This document shows, one piece after another, positions 56,692 through 64,000 of a DNA stretch of 64,000 nucleotides. The notes beneath the pieces are model-generated. The model ran no database searches and was not told where the DNA came from. It saw only the letters and a list, made by a program, of their open reading frames with translations. Where the stretch lies: assembly GCA_036677445.1 (NCBI GenBank), contig JAVBWI010000006.1, positions 437,931-501,930 of the forward strand, written 5' to 3'. Source of the stretch: JAVBWI01 sp036677445 (GTDB lineage: Bacteria > Bacillota > Clostridia > Christensenellales > CAG-138). Position numbers and translations under genes: made by a program. Position 1 is the stretch's first letter, and each line of letters opens with the position of its first letter.

Positions 56692-56727
56692 AGATATCCC
56701 GCGCGTACACGGGATATCTTACTTTTC
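56692..56727 (+). terminator. Terminator of the small-protein pair
   Basis: 10-bp stem AGATATCCCG / CGGGATATCT with an 8-nt loop, followed by TACTTTTCGTTG. Confidence 0.8.
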
Positions 56728-56959
56728 GTTGTGTTTGCACATATCGCGTTACACGTAATGTTTCTGCAGTACCCACACAAAATAAGCTTCATGGAAAAGC
56801 CGGCCGCACAGAATGGAGGCAAGTTTTGCGGTTACGGTAGATTTATCCGTTCATTTGCGTTAAAATAACGACGGATAAGCTCGTTTTCCCACAAATGTTC
56901 GGGAAACGAATGAGAAATTGTGAATGCCAGTTATATTGTAAATGGTTGGAGGAGCACAA

Positions 56960-57430
56960 ATGGCTATCAAAAAGGTAAGAGAATACTTTAAGCAGTGGAA
57001 TATGGATGACAGAATACTGGAATTTGAAGTATCCAGCGCAACCGTCAAACTCGCGGCACAGGCGCTTCACTGCGAACCCCAGCGAATTGCAAAGACACTA
57101 TCCTTTATGGTGAGCGATAAAGCCATTCTGATCGTTGCCGCCGGCGATGCAAAGGTAGACAATGCAAAATATAAAGGAACATTTTCTGCAAAAGCCAAGA
57201 TGCTGACGCCCGATGAGGCGGTGGCGTTGGTAAACCATGCCGTCGGGGGCATTTGCCCGTTTGCAGTAAAGGACGATGTCGCCGTCTATTTGGATATATC
57301 CCTGCAGCGTTTTGAAACGGTATTCCCCGCTTGCGGAAGCAGCAACAGCGCGATTGAATTGACTATTCCGGAGCTTGAGAAATATTCCAACTATCACGAA
57401 TGGGTGGATGTCTGCAAGGGTTGGGAATAG
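56960..57430 (+). CDS. YbaK/EbsC-family aminoacyl-tRNA deacylase
   Basis: 156 residues, the usual family length. The catalytic Lys lies in RIAKTLSFMV (near 45) and the substrate-loop motif is VGGICPFAV (near 97-105). The family hydrolyses mischarged aminoacyl-tRNA such as Cys- or Ala-tRNA(Pro). GGAGGAGCACAA precedes ATG 56960, preferred over ATG 56942 which overlaps that site. Single gene. Confidence 0.88.
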   Translation: MAIKKVREYFKQWNMDDRILEFEVSSATVKLAAQALHCEPQRIAKTLSFMVSDKAILIVAAGDAKVDNAKYKGTFSAKAKMLTPDEAVALVNHAVGGICPFAVKDDVAVYLDISLQRFETVFPACGSSNSAIELTIPELEKYSNYHEWVDVCKGWE

Positions 57431-57487
57431 ACAGGACGCGAGCAACCGAAGCAAACGGTTGCTTTTTTCCCAAACACTATATCCGCT

Positions 57488-57684
57488 CTAATTGGGCCGC
57501 GCATTAAGGCGATACAGGATCTCTCCGTCAATTAGCACGACATCGGGAGTCAATATACGCAGGCTGTAATTTAGCTTCCCATCATATGAATCGACCACGT
57601 TCTTTTGCCAATCGTTCCGTAGGTACGGCAGAAGTTCTCACCCGGATTGAGCGGCGCGCCGCAGCTTTTGCAGAATCTATCCAT
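57488..57684 (-). pseudogene. Frameshifted zinc-ribbon protein remnant
   Basis: From ATG 57684 the frame encodes a zinc-ribbon start (FCKSCGAPLNPGENFCRTYG) in which the last Cys is Tyr, and stops at 57571. One frame over, an uninterrupted stretch beginning NDWQKNVVDSYDGKLNYSL continues to a stop at 57488. A single-base frameshift near 57620 best explains this. GGAAGGG precedes the ATG. It lies 14 bp after the next zinc-ribbon gene. Confidence 0.55.
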
Positions 57685-57698
57685 GGTTAACCCTTCCT

Positions 57699-58391
57699 TT
57701 ATTTCAGCAGCGGGCACTTGCATCGCCAGCAACGATCATCGCCGATGTCGCACAAAGTGGAGCAGGCGCTGCAGAAGATGATGCTGTCCCTGGACTTGTC
57801 GTATTTCTCATAGGAATTTAAGCCCGCGTGATGCCGAACATGATCGCCGACCTGGAAATAGTTGTAGCGCGTGGCGTCGTCCTCGGCCACCAGACGATGC
57901 TTTTTGCCCCGTTCATCCTCCTGAACGATCACCGCGTATTCGGTATAATAGTCGATGTAATAGTCGTTGTCGCCGTTGCCGGTACTCTGGCGGCGGCTTT
58001 TTTTCTTGACGGTTGTATCAACCACCACGCCGTCCCAAGTCTTGCTTCTTTTCCTGCCGATGATGGTATACAGCGCAATCAGAAGGAACATGCCCCCAAT
58101 GACGAGGCCGATGAACAGTGCCTGTGGGTTCTCCATCTCGGAACTGGTTTCTCCGTAGATGTAAAACCCAATGATGGCGGCGGCGGTCAGTATCACAGAA
58201 AAAATGGCCGACCAGCGGTTGGCGTTTTTAAGATACCGGGCGAAGGCCGGGTCATGAATGCGCTCTGAGTAGCCGATGCGCCCAAACCCCGCAGCAGGGT
58301 GGGTATCCGATGCGAAACTCATCTGGGCCCCGCAGTCAGGACAGAAGCGGGTGTTATCCGGAAAAGCGGCTCCGCAATTTGCACAAAACAT
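57699..58391 (-). CDS. Membrane protein with zinc ribbons at both ends
   Basis: 230 residues. N-terminal zinc ribbon (CANCGAAFP...CPDCGAQ, 3-22), two membrane helices (about 60-77 and 91-110), a soluble beta-rich part, and a second cysteine cluster at the C-terminus (CSACSTLCD...CWRCKCP). AGGAGGAATCGAT precedes ATG 58391. Function unknown; the architecture suggests a membrane-tethered metal-binding or protein-interaction role. Confidence 0.7.
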   Translation of the reverse strand: MFCANCGAAFPDNTRFCPDCGAQMSFASDTHPAAGFGRIGYSERIHDPAFARYLKNANRWSAIFSVILTAAAIIGFYIYGETSSEMENPQALFIGLVIGGMFLLIALYTIIGRKRSKTWDGVVVDTTVKKKSRRQSTGNGDNDYYIDYYTEYAVIVQEDERGKKHRLVAEDDATRYNYFQVGDHVRHHAGLNSYEKYDKSRDSIIFCSACSTLCDIGDDRCWRCKCPLLK

Positions 58392-58508
58392 ATCGATTCC
58401 TCCTGTCCTATACCGCTGTCAGGGTTATTCAACCTGCCAAAGCCAGTTATATGCCCATTCGATTACAGGCCCCTCATTACATGTCCTGCTTTACCCTACA
58501 CGCATGAT

Positions 58509-59294
58509 TCAATCCATGTCCCGGTATTTTTTCAAAATGCCCCTAAGCGCAGCCGCGCAGATTGCGAGGATCGCGGCGTACGTTGCTGGGTACAGAAGCG
58601 TCGTGATCCAAATGTCATAGGGAAAAACGCGCAGCGGGTGTATGAGCAGTCGTACGAAGGTGAAGCAAAAGGCATAGAGCAGGGCGGATGCTCCTGCAGG
58701 CCATTTGCGGCGGTGGTACAGCAAAACGATAAGGAGACAGAGGGCGGCCCCCGCGGCTTCAAAAAGCTGAGTGGGGTAAACGCTGCGCATTACCGGACCC
58801 AGAAAGGGCAAAGCGTCCAAGAAATTATAGGCTTCCGCATTGGCGGGAAAGACCAGGCCCAGAGGGCCGTTGGTGGATCTTCCGAAGCAGCAGCCGTTCA
58901 GGAAGCAGCCAAGTTTCAGGAGGATCAGCCCCACGCCCCCCGGCAACACCATGGCGTCCATTAGGGGCAGGGGGTTGACTTTTTTCATCCAACAGAAAAG
59001 CAGCAGGGCAAGGAAAGCGGCGAGCAGGCCGCCATAGAGGGAGAGTCCGCCATAATGAAGGCTCCAAAGGGGAAAGGCAGGGCCGAACTGCGCCGGGTTC
59101 ACAGCGTAATTCCAGAGCCTCGCGCCAAATAAGGCAGCAACGGACAACAGAAGAGGGAGCAGCCAGCGCCAAGAGCCAAGACCTGCTCCCTTTAGCCCAT
59201 ACCAACAAAGCAGCAACCCCAGGCCCGCCGCCAGGGCGGCCAGAGCATCGTAGCTATGCAGGGAAAGCCCCAGAATGTCCATTTCGGGCAGCAT
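58509..59294 (-). CDS. Lgt-family (prolipoprotein diacylglyceryl transferase-like) membrane protein
   Basis: 261 residues with about seven membrane helices. It has the family GCFLNGCCFG loop (near 129-138; Lgt has G-x-NG-x(2)-G at this place) and PTQLFEA near 174-180. Canonical Lgt attaches diacylglycerol to the lipobox cysteine. The loop here contains CC instead of the usual Glu, so it may be a specialised paralogue. GGGAGAAGC precedes ATG 59294. It starts 17 bp after a large lipoprotein gene, which suggests a dedicated modifying enzyme. Confidence 0.72.
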   Translation of the reverse strand: MLPEMDILGLSLHSYDALAALAAGLGLLLCWYGLKGAGLGSWRWLLPLLLSVAALFGARLWNYAVNPAQFGPAFPLWSLHYGGLSLYGGLLAAFLALLLFCWMKKVNPLPLMDAMVLPGGVGLILLKLGCFLNGCCFGRSTNGPLGLVFPANAEAYNFLDALPFLGPVMRSVYPTQLFEAAGAALCLLIVLLYHRRKWPAGASALLYAFCFTFVRLLIHPLRVFPYDIWITTLLYPATYAAILAICAAALRGILKKYRDMD

Positions 59295-59311
59295 GCTTCT
59301 CCCAGGAGCGG

Positions 59312-61570
59312 CTACTGAGCCGCCCTGTCGGTTTTAATGGTCATATACATTCGCAAATCATTCTCGTACTCCGGCGGCCAGGCTTCATAGGCGCCGGTGA
59401 GGCGGATGGTACCGTCCGCGTCCTTGCCGGCGCTCAGGCGCAGCGACACGTTGAAGCCCTCCACATAGTTCGTTTCCTCCTCCATAGTGAAGACGCCGTT
59501 TGCATAATGGTTGTCGAAATACTGGGTGCTGGTGTCATCAAAAAAGAGGACGATGGTATTTTTACCGCTGGAGGGGTCTTCCGATCTGATCTGTATTCTA
59601 CAGGGGCTCACCTGCCCCTCCGCCTCCTTTAGCGCCACGAGCATGGTCGCGTCGCAATCCCCGTAAAATTGCAGGTCCTCATTGTCAAAACGGAGGGGAT
59701 CGTTCTCTGCCCGGCTCATAATGGCGTCCGAAATAAAGACCTCCATAATGGTGACGGTGCCTTGATGATCCCCAAGCAGTTCCTCGAGGGATAGGGGTTC
59801 TTCTCCGATATCCAGACGCGTTGTAGCCGTTTCCATGTCAAAGGGGAGCGTCAGCGTGGGCTCCGCCCCCGCCGCATCCTTCCCGTAAATCTCCAGCTCC
59901 TTAGGGCCTTTGGCCATGAGATAGCCCAACAAAGTGAAGCGGATCGAGCCATTGCCCTGCTCGTCTAAGATCGCGCTCCAAGATTCTGCGTCCGTTACCG
60001 TATCCGGCAGCTTGATGGCGGCCCTGGCCCCGGCCAGATGGGAATTGGGCTTGGTTTCGCTTAAGGTGCTGTCGTAAAGCTCCAAGGCGCAGGGGGTGTT
60101 CAGCTTGGTCTTCATGAAGTTAAGCTCCGCAAGAAGCGCCCGCTCCGCCGCTATCGCCTCCTTTTGGGCGATGAGTTGAAAGGCATCCTGCAGCACGCCC
60201 CGGTACAGTTCCAGCTTAAAGTCGTTGCTGATCTCCGCTTTGATCCGCTCGTTCAGGCCGCCGCCCCCCGTGAAACCATGCTTTTGCGCTTGCTCTTGGT
60301 ATTCCGCGATCCGAAGCTCATCCTGCCAGAACTCCTCCGCATAGCGCTGCACCAGGCCTTCCACCCGAAGCTGGTAGCGATTGGCGGAGGCGGCCCCTTC
60401 CTTGGCCTTGAGGAGTACGGACGCCCAATCCCGGGCGCTGCGCTTCACGCCGTGGCTCTCATAGTAAAGCCGGTAGGCTTCGTTGTAAATATCCTTTCGA
60501 CCGGACAACGCCTCCTGAGCGAAGGTGTTGACGGAATATTCCATGGCCAGCACGCCCACCATCGCCACGCTGAACAGGCGCGCCCCCAGTTTGCCCGCGG
60601 TGTAGCCGACCCCGGTTTTGAGGGCGTTGGCATAGCAGGGGAAAACGGCGTCGGTATTGCCGTTATAGATGTTGTACATGCCATAGCCGACCTGCGCTAT
60701 GGAGCAAAGAAGGCCCAAGTTCCCCAAATGCTCGCCGATATCTCCCAACAAGGACGCGCCGGTCGCCCCGTTGGAGCCGCCAAGCCCGGAGAGGAAAGCG
60801 GCGATATCCACCCCGGCGCTGCTAAAGTTGAGCACATTGTCCAGAATGGAGAGGCCCGCCTCCACCGCGTCCTCCCCGGGCGTTCCGCCATTGGTCACCG
60901 CCGTGGTGATGATGCCGTTGGCATCCGCCGTGCCCATCATGCCGGTCATGGCAAAAGAGGGGATGGCATAGGCCGCGTATGCCTCGCGGGTATTGGGGTT
61001 CGTCACCTCGAAGCAGCCGAAGACCGAGAGGTGATCCGTATAGATGGTAATGGTCTGTGTGTCCTCATTGATACGAAAGGATACCGGCTCCCACGCGCCG
61101 GCCTCTTCGTTGTAATAGGCAGCAGCGATATTCCCTTGGACGCCCTGCCCCTGGAAGGCGGCAGCGTCGTATGGAATGGTCAGTTCCATGACGGAAAGAA
61201 GTTCATCCTCTGTGTCGATCTCAAAGGAAAAGGCCCGGATGTCCGCCCCCGGGAGAAGCGGCGGGTTTTCCACGGGCGCGATGCGGCATTCGGCCTCTTC
61301 CATAAGCGGATACTGCCCCAAACTTAGGGCCAGCGTGTCCGAGCCTACGCGGGTATTTTCAAGCGTGAGTTTTCCCTCGTTCAGTTTGGCGGCCTCTTGC
61401 TTGCCCTTCCCGCATGCCGCTAACATCGGAAGAAGCAGGCATGCGATCAGCAGCAGGGCGATCCATCGGCGGCATACTGAAAAGCTGTACTGCCCCCCTG
61501 ATTGCGCTGTACCGGATTTGCCGGTTTTTATGATCGCCGTTATGACTGCCATATAGTTTTTGTGATGCAT
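59312..61570 (-). CDS. Large lipoprotein, unknown function
   Basis: 752 residues. An unusually long N-terminus (about 37 residues) precedes the hydrophobic signal segment and a lipobox (PMLAAC). The body has a beta-rich N-terminal part, a glycine/alanine-rich hydrophobic middle (about 200-330) that could contact membrane, a helical charged region (about 390-500) and a beta-rich C-terminus. I recognise no family. I chose ATG 61570, preceded by AAGGAGGTTTTTC. The operator-like palindrome at 61733-61756 lies upstream, and an Lgt-family gene follows. Confidence 0.68.
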   Translation of the reverse strand: MHHKNYMAVITAIIKTGKSGTAQSGGQYSFSVCRRWIALLLIACLLLPMLAACGKGKQEAAKLNEGKLTLENTRVGSDTLALSLGQYPLMEEAECRIAPVENPPLLPGADIRAFSFEIDTEDELLSVMELTIPYDAAAFQGQGVQGNIAAAYYNEEAGAWEPVSFRINEDTQTITIYTDHLSVFGCFEVTNPNTREAYAAYAIPSFAMTGMMGTADANGIITTAVTNGGTPGEDAVEAGLSILDNVLNFSSAGVDIAAFLSGLGGSNGATGASLLGDIGEHLGNLGLLCSIAQVGYGMYNIYNGNTDAVFPCYANALKTGVGYTAGKLGARLFSVAMVGVLAMEYSVNTFAQEALSGRKDIYNEAYRLYYESHGVKRSARDWASVLLKAKEGAASANRYQLRVEGLVQRYAEEFWQDELRIAEYQEQAQKHGFTGGGGLNERIKAEISNDFKLELYRGVLQDAFQLIAQKEAIAAERALLAELNFMKTKLNTPCALELYDSTLSETKPNSHLAGARAAIKLPDTVTDAESWSAILDEQGNGSIRFTLLGYLMAKGPKELEIYGKDAAGAEPTLTLPFDMETATTRLDIGEEPLSLEELLGDHQGTVTIMEVFISDAIMSRAENDPLRFDNEDLQFYGDCDATMLVALKEAEGQVSPCRIQIRSEDPSSGKNTIVLFFDDTSTQYFDNHYANGVFTMEEETNYVEGFNVSLRLSAGKDADGTIRLTGAYEAWPPEYENDLRMYMTIKTDRAAQ

Positions 61571-61697
61571 GAAAAACCTCCTTGCCTTATATGGGGCTAT
61601 CCTGTTTTGGCGGCGGGTATACGCGCGCCCGCCGCAAGCTGTCACTTAGAGGCTTTTGTAGGATCAAGGGAGTCCTTCCTAGCCTTGAGGAGATATT

Positions 61698-61756
61698 ACT
61701 ATAATTCAGGATAACAGCCGGGCGGAAAAACGAATATCACCCGATCAGGTGATATT
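61698..61756 (-). promoter_or_regulatory. Candidate LuxR-type operator and promoter of the lipoprotein operon
   Basis: A 24-bp near-perfect palindrome (AATATCACC-cgatca-GGTGATATT, 61733-61756) lies just upstream of a minus-strand promoter with -10 TATAGT (61698-61703) and a poor -35 (TCCGCC, 61721-61726). A weak -35 with an adjacent palindrome fits an activator-dependent promoter. The core recurs at 62937-62954. Confidence 0.55.
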
Positions 61757-61786
61757 AAAAAGAGCTTTGCATTCACTGCAAAGCTC
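61755..61786 (-). terminator. Terminator of the LuxR-type regulator gene
   Basis: Perfect 10-bp stem GAGCTTTGCA / TGCAAAGCTC with a 5-nt loop, followed on the minus strand by TTTTTAATAT. Confidence 0.88.
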
Positions 61787-61807
61787 CGGCTGTGTTCGTT
61801 ATCGTCC

Positions 61808-62875
61808 TTATGTGCTTTGGCTCATCATCAGGATATAGGCAAGCTCGGTGCGGTTGTTTGCGCCCGCCTTGCGGTAGATGCTCCGAATATGCGTTTTAAT
61901 GGTGTTTTCCGATACGTTAAGCGCATCGGCCAGCTGCGCGTTGTTCTTCCCTTGAATGACCCCGTCGATAATATCCGCTTCCCGTTTGGTGAATTTGAAT
62001 TTATAGTCTGCAACGGCCTGTTCGCCATCCTCATATTCCATGGAGAGGAAGAACTGCCCGGCCTTTGTTGTGTTGGTTTTTCTGTAAAACACAGCCTCCA
62101 CGAGCACGCTCCCGCTGCCCGTTTTGAACCGCTCAGACCGGTGCGGCATATGTGCGCCGTCCTTGGTAACGCAGAGCATATCCTCGCACAGCTCCTTTAT
62201 ATGGTACAGGATGCTGGAGCCAAACACCGTGGTGGTTTTGAGCATTTCGTATCCTGCCGCGTTGCCTCCCGCCAAACTCAGTTCTTCATCCAAAAGCAAA
62301 AGGCCCTTCTTTGAAAGCCGCCCGCCCTCGGTTTCTAGGGCATTAACGGCCGCAATGGTATGGATGATATGAAATACGATGGAGATATGGGGCTGTAAAA
62401 GCCGCAGCGTAAACATATCCTCCTCGTCAAAATCCGGTTTGTCCTTGCTCCTGTGCAGATAGATCTCGCCCATGAACTGTCCTCTGTAGACGATTCGAAC
62501 GCAGGCGATATGAAAATCCTCCTGAGAGGCGAGAAAACCGCTTCTCGGCTCGCCCGAAACAATCACCGCACCCTGTCTATAATCCAGCGCTTTGTAGACA
62601 AGGGCCTCGCCGCCCGCGCCCTCTTCCTCTTTCTGTTGCAGGTATGCCTCCCTTTCGGGGAAGCACTGCTTTTGGTAATGCAGCTCCACATTTCCACCGG
62701 CATAGGGCTTGAAAAAACTGCAATCCCGGCTGATGGCACAGAAGAACATGCCGCTCTCGTAGGGGATCAGCTCATGCAGCCTCAGGATGGCAAGCTTCAG
62801 GAATTCCGCGAAGGAAAAGCATTCATAGGCGGCGCTGATCAAGCGGTTTAGTTTTAAGAGCTTTTGATTATCCAT
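61808..62875 (-). CDS. LuxR-family transcriptional regulator
   Basis: 355 residues. The C-terminal HTH (about 297-350) has the LuxR pattern FTKREADIIDGVIQGKNNAQ, then VSENTIKTHIRSIYRKAG. The N-terminal 280 residues form a GAF/PAS-like sensory region without a recognisable receiver or ATPase domain. I chose ATG 62875, preceded by AAGGGGGG; the longer frame overlaps the upstream gene. The palindrome at 62937-62954 lies about 60 bp upstream, and a match precedes the neighbouring lipoprotein operon, so autoregulation and control of that operon are likely. Confidence 0.85.
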   Translation of the reverse strand: MDNQKLLKLNRLISAAYECFSFAEFLKLAILRLHELIPYESGMFFCAISRDCSFFKPYAGGNVELHYQKQCFPEREAYLQQKEEEGAGGEALVYKALDYRQGAVIVSGEPRSGFLASQEDFHIACVRIVYRGQFMGEIYLHRSKDKPDFDEEDMFTLRLLQPHISIVFHIIHTIAAVNALETEGGRLSKKGLLLLDEELSLAGGNAAGYEMLKTTTVFGSSILYHIKELCEDMLCVTKDGAHMPHRSERFKTGSGSVLVEAVFYRKTNTTKAGQFFLSMEYEDGEQAVADYKFKFTKREADIIDGVIQGKNNAQLADALNVSENTIKTHIRSIYRKAGANNRTELAYILMMSQST

Positions 62876-62936
62876 ATACCCCCCTTGGCACACATCGCGT
62901 TTTCCTACAGCATACGTTACTTTGGGTATATCGCAC

Positions 62937-62954
62937 ATCACCCGTTCAGGTGAA
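62937..62954 (-). promoter_or_regulatory. Candidate operator of the LuxR-type gene
   Basis: ATCACCCGTTCAGGTGAA, differing at two of 18 positions from the core at 61736-61753 (ATCACCCGATCAGGTGAT). It lies in the 101-bp gap upstream of the regulator start. Confidence 0.5.
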
Positions 62955-62976
62955 TTTCCGCATGGACTAAAAGGTT

Positions 62977-63696
62977 TCAAATTGAGAATCCCGCTTTTTT
63001 CAGCCCGCGCCTCAGCCGTTCGGCGGAGAAGGATGGCCCATGAGCGGGATGGATGGTCTTCGCACCTGCGGACAAGATATTTTCCCAACTTTCCAGCAAG
63101 AGCTTACGATCAAAATAGAGTATGGGAGCATGCGGCATGCCGCAGATATTGAGCATGTTTCTGGCAGCGTCGCCCACGAAAGCGTCTTCGCCCACGATCA
63201 GGGAAAGACTGTCCGCAGTATGCCCAGGCGTATGCACAAGCCTGCCGGGGATTCCAGCAAAATCCGTAAGTACCCCGTCGCCCTCCCGCCATATTATGTT
63301 CCCCACGCGCCTGAAATAAGGAGGGAAGGTATCCGCCAGTTTCCCGCACATCCGGCCATACATCCCTATGGCAAGCCCTAGAGCCTTGCTGGCGTACCGC
63401 TCGCCCGCTGGGCGGAAATGGCGGCCGGATTCAAGATAATTGGCACATGTTTCGCTCATGATGATGGTCAGCCCAGGATTTGCACGCAGCAAAAAGGGCA
63501 GTAAGCCGCAGTGGTCGCTGTGATGATGTGTAAGCAGCAGATAGCGGATGGACAGCGGGTCAAGGCCCATGCGGCCAAGCTTTGACATAAGGCGTCGTTC
63601 GTCGCCCGCATTGCCGCAGTCTACGAGCAGAGGACCATCGGCGGCTTTAAGAAGAAAACAGTTTGTTTGGGAAAGTACGATTTTTTGAGCTTCCAT
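62977..63696 (-). CDS. Metallo-beta-lactamase-fold hydrolase
   Basis: 239 residues. The metal motif THHHSDH (56-62) is complete, and the later ligands are visible in VHTPGHTADS, VGDAA and HPAHGPS. The fold covers thioesterases, lactonases and phosphodiesterases; the substrate is not readable. AAGGAGGGCGCATT precedes ATG 63696. It lies 101 bp upstream of the LuxR gene on the same strand. Confidence 0.87.
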   Translation of the reverse strand: MEAQKIVLSQTNCFLLKAADGPLLVDCGNAGDERRLMSKLGRMGLDPLSIRYLLLTHHHSDHCGLLPFLLRANPGLTIIMSETCANYLESGRHFRPAGERYASKALGLAIGMYGRMCGKLADTFPPYFRRVGNIIWREGDGVLTDFAGIPGRLVHTPGHTADSLSLIVGEDAFVGDAARNMLNICGMPHAPILYFDRKLLLESWENILSAGAKTIHPAHGPSFSAERLRRGLKKAGFSI

Positions 63697-64000
63697 AATG
63701 CGCCCTCCTTGCCGCTCATAACGATATCCCGGCCTCTGTGCGCTGCCCTCCAGCATATGATCCTGTTTGCATTATACTATAATACTGATATTGACCTCCA
63801 ATGTGTTTTTCCCAGCTGTTGTCGATGATACATCGCAACATGAGTGCCGCCGAGATTTATATAATCGCAAGATGCTGCATCAAAAAATGCCCACAAGCCT
63901 ACCCGCTTGCCGCCAGGCAACTTGCGCTAAATATCGCTCTCTGCCCTCGCTGATGCTAACTGGGTGCATGCCTCGTCAAGGGAACGACGCTTTCATACAG
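63697..64000. other. Right-edge intergenic region
   Basis: 304 bp without a supported gene. A minus-strand TATAAT (63771-63776) could be the -10 of the hydrolase gene; its -35 is poor. Confidence 0.4.

Noticed and set aside
60164..61327. 387-codon plus-strand frame
   Set aside because: Antisense to the large lipoprotein, no domain.

Overview
This window looks like a chromosomal segment of an endospore-forming member of the Bacillota, probably class Clostridia. The reasons are a spore photoproduct lyase homologue at the left edge, strong AGGAGG-type ribosome binding sites, consensus SigA promoters, roughly even base composition, and clostridial-type lipoproteins and zinc-ribbon proteins. No rRNA is present; there is one tRNA (Ser-GGA). 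I did not identify the species.

Layout. 1-965: 3'-truncated splB. 1104-9291 (minus): an eight-gene operon for an unknown sugar, with a PIG-L deacetylase, DegT aminotransferase, two Gfo/Idh dehydrogenases, a xylose-isomerase-like barrel, a PfkB kinase, a FIST-like protein and a DUF4380-like protein. It is divergent from a sugar ABC transporter at 9908-14763 (one binding protein, one double ATPase, two different permeases). 14875-19924: accessory genes that probably serve the same pathway: an amidohydrolase, a paralogue lacking its metal ligands, an M20 deacylase, a second PIG-L deacetylase and an EamA transporter. Shared promoter motifs tie the blocks together. I infer catabolism of an N-acylated amino sugar or aminocyclitol.

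19936-23329: a processive GT2 polysaccharide synthase and a secreted deacetylase-GH16 fusion. 23547-30468: tRNA-Ser, an iron-type alcohol dehydrogenase, small lipoproteins, a NIF3-like protein, an HD hydrolase, an Asp/Glu racemase with a dicarboxylate symporter, and a small membrane protein. 30866-32993: an intact fucose-isomerase-like gene flanked by remnants of an ABC permease and a LacI-type regulator, i.e. an eroded sugar locus. 33018-34100: acyltransferase-3.

34461-52931: a complete type I-C CRISPR-Cas locus (cas3-cas5-cas8c-cas7-cas4-cas1-cas2), then a leader and an array of 161 repeats and 160 spacers counted by hand. The degenerate last repeat puts the leader at the cas2 side. Two spacers are near-identical and two others overlap end to end.

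53011-63696: signalling and envelope genes: zinc-ribbon membrane proteins, a PAS-GAF-GGDEF cyclase, a pair of very small proteins, a YbaK-type tRNA deacylase, an Lgt-family membrane protein, a large lipoprotein, a LuxR-type regulator and a metallo-beta-lactamase-fold hydrolase. The same 18-bp palindromic motif lies upstream of both the LuxR gene and the lipoprotein gene.
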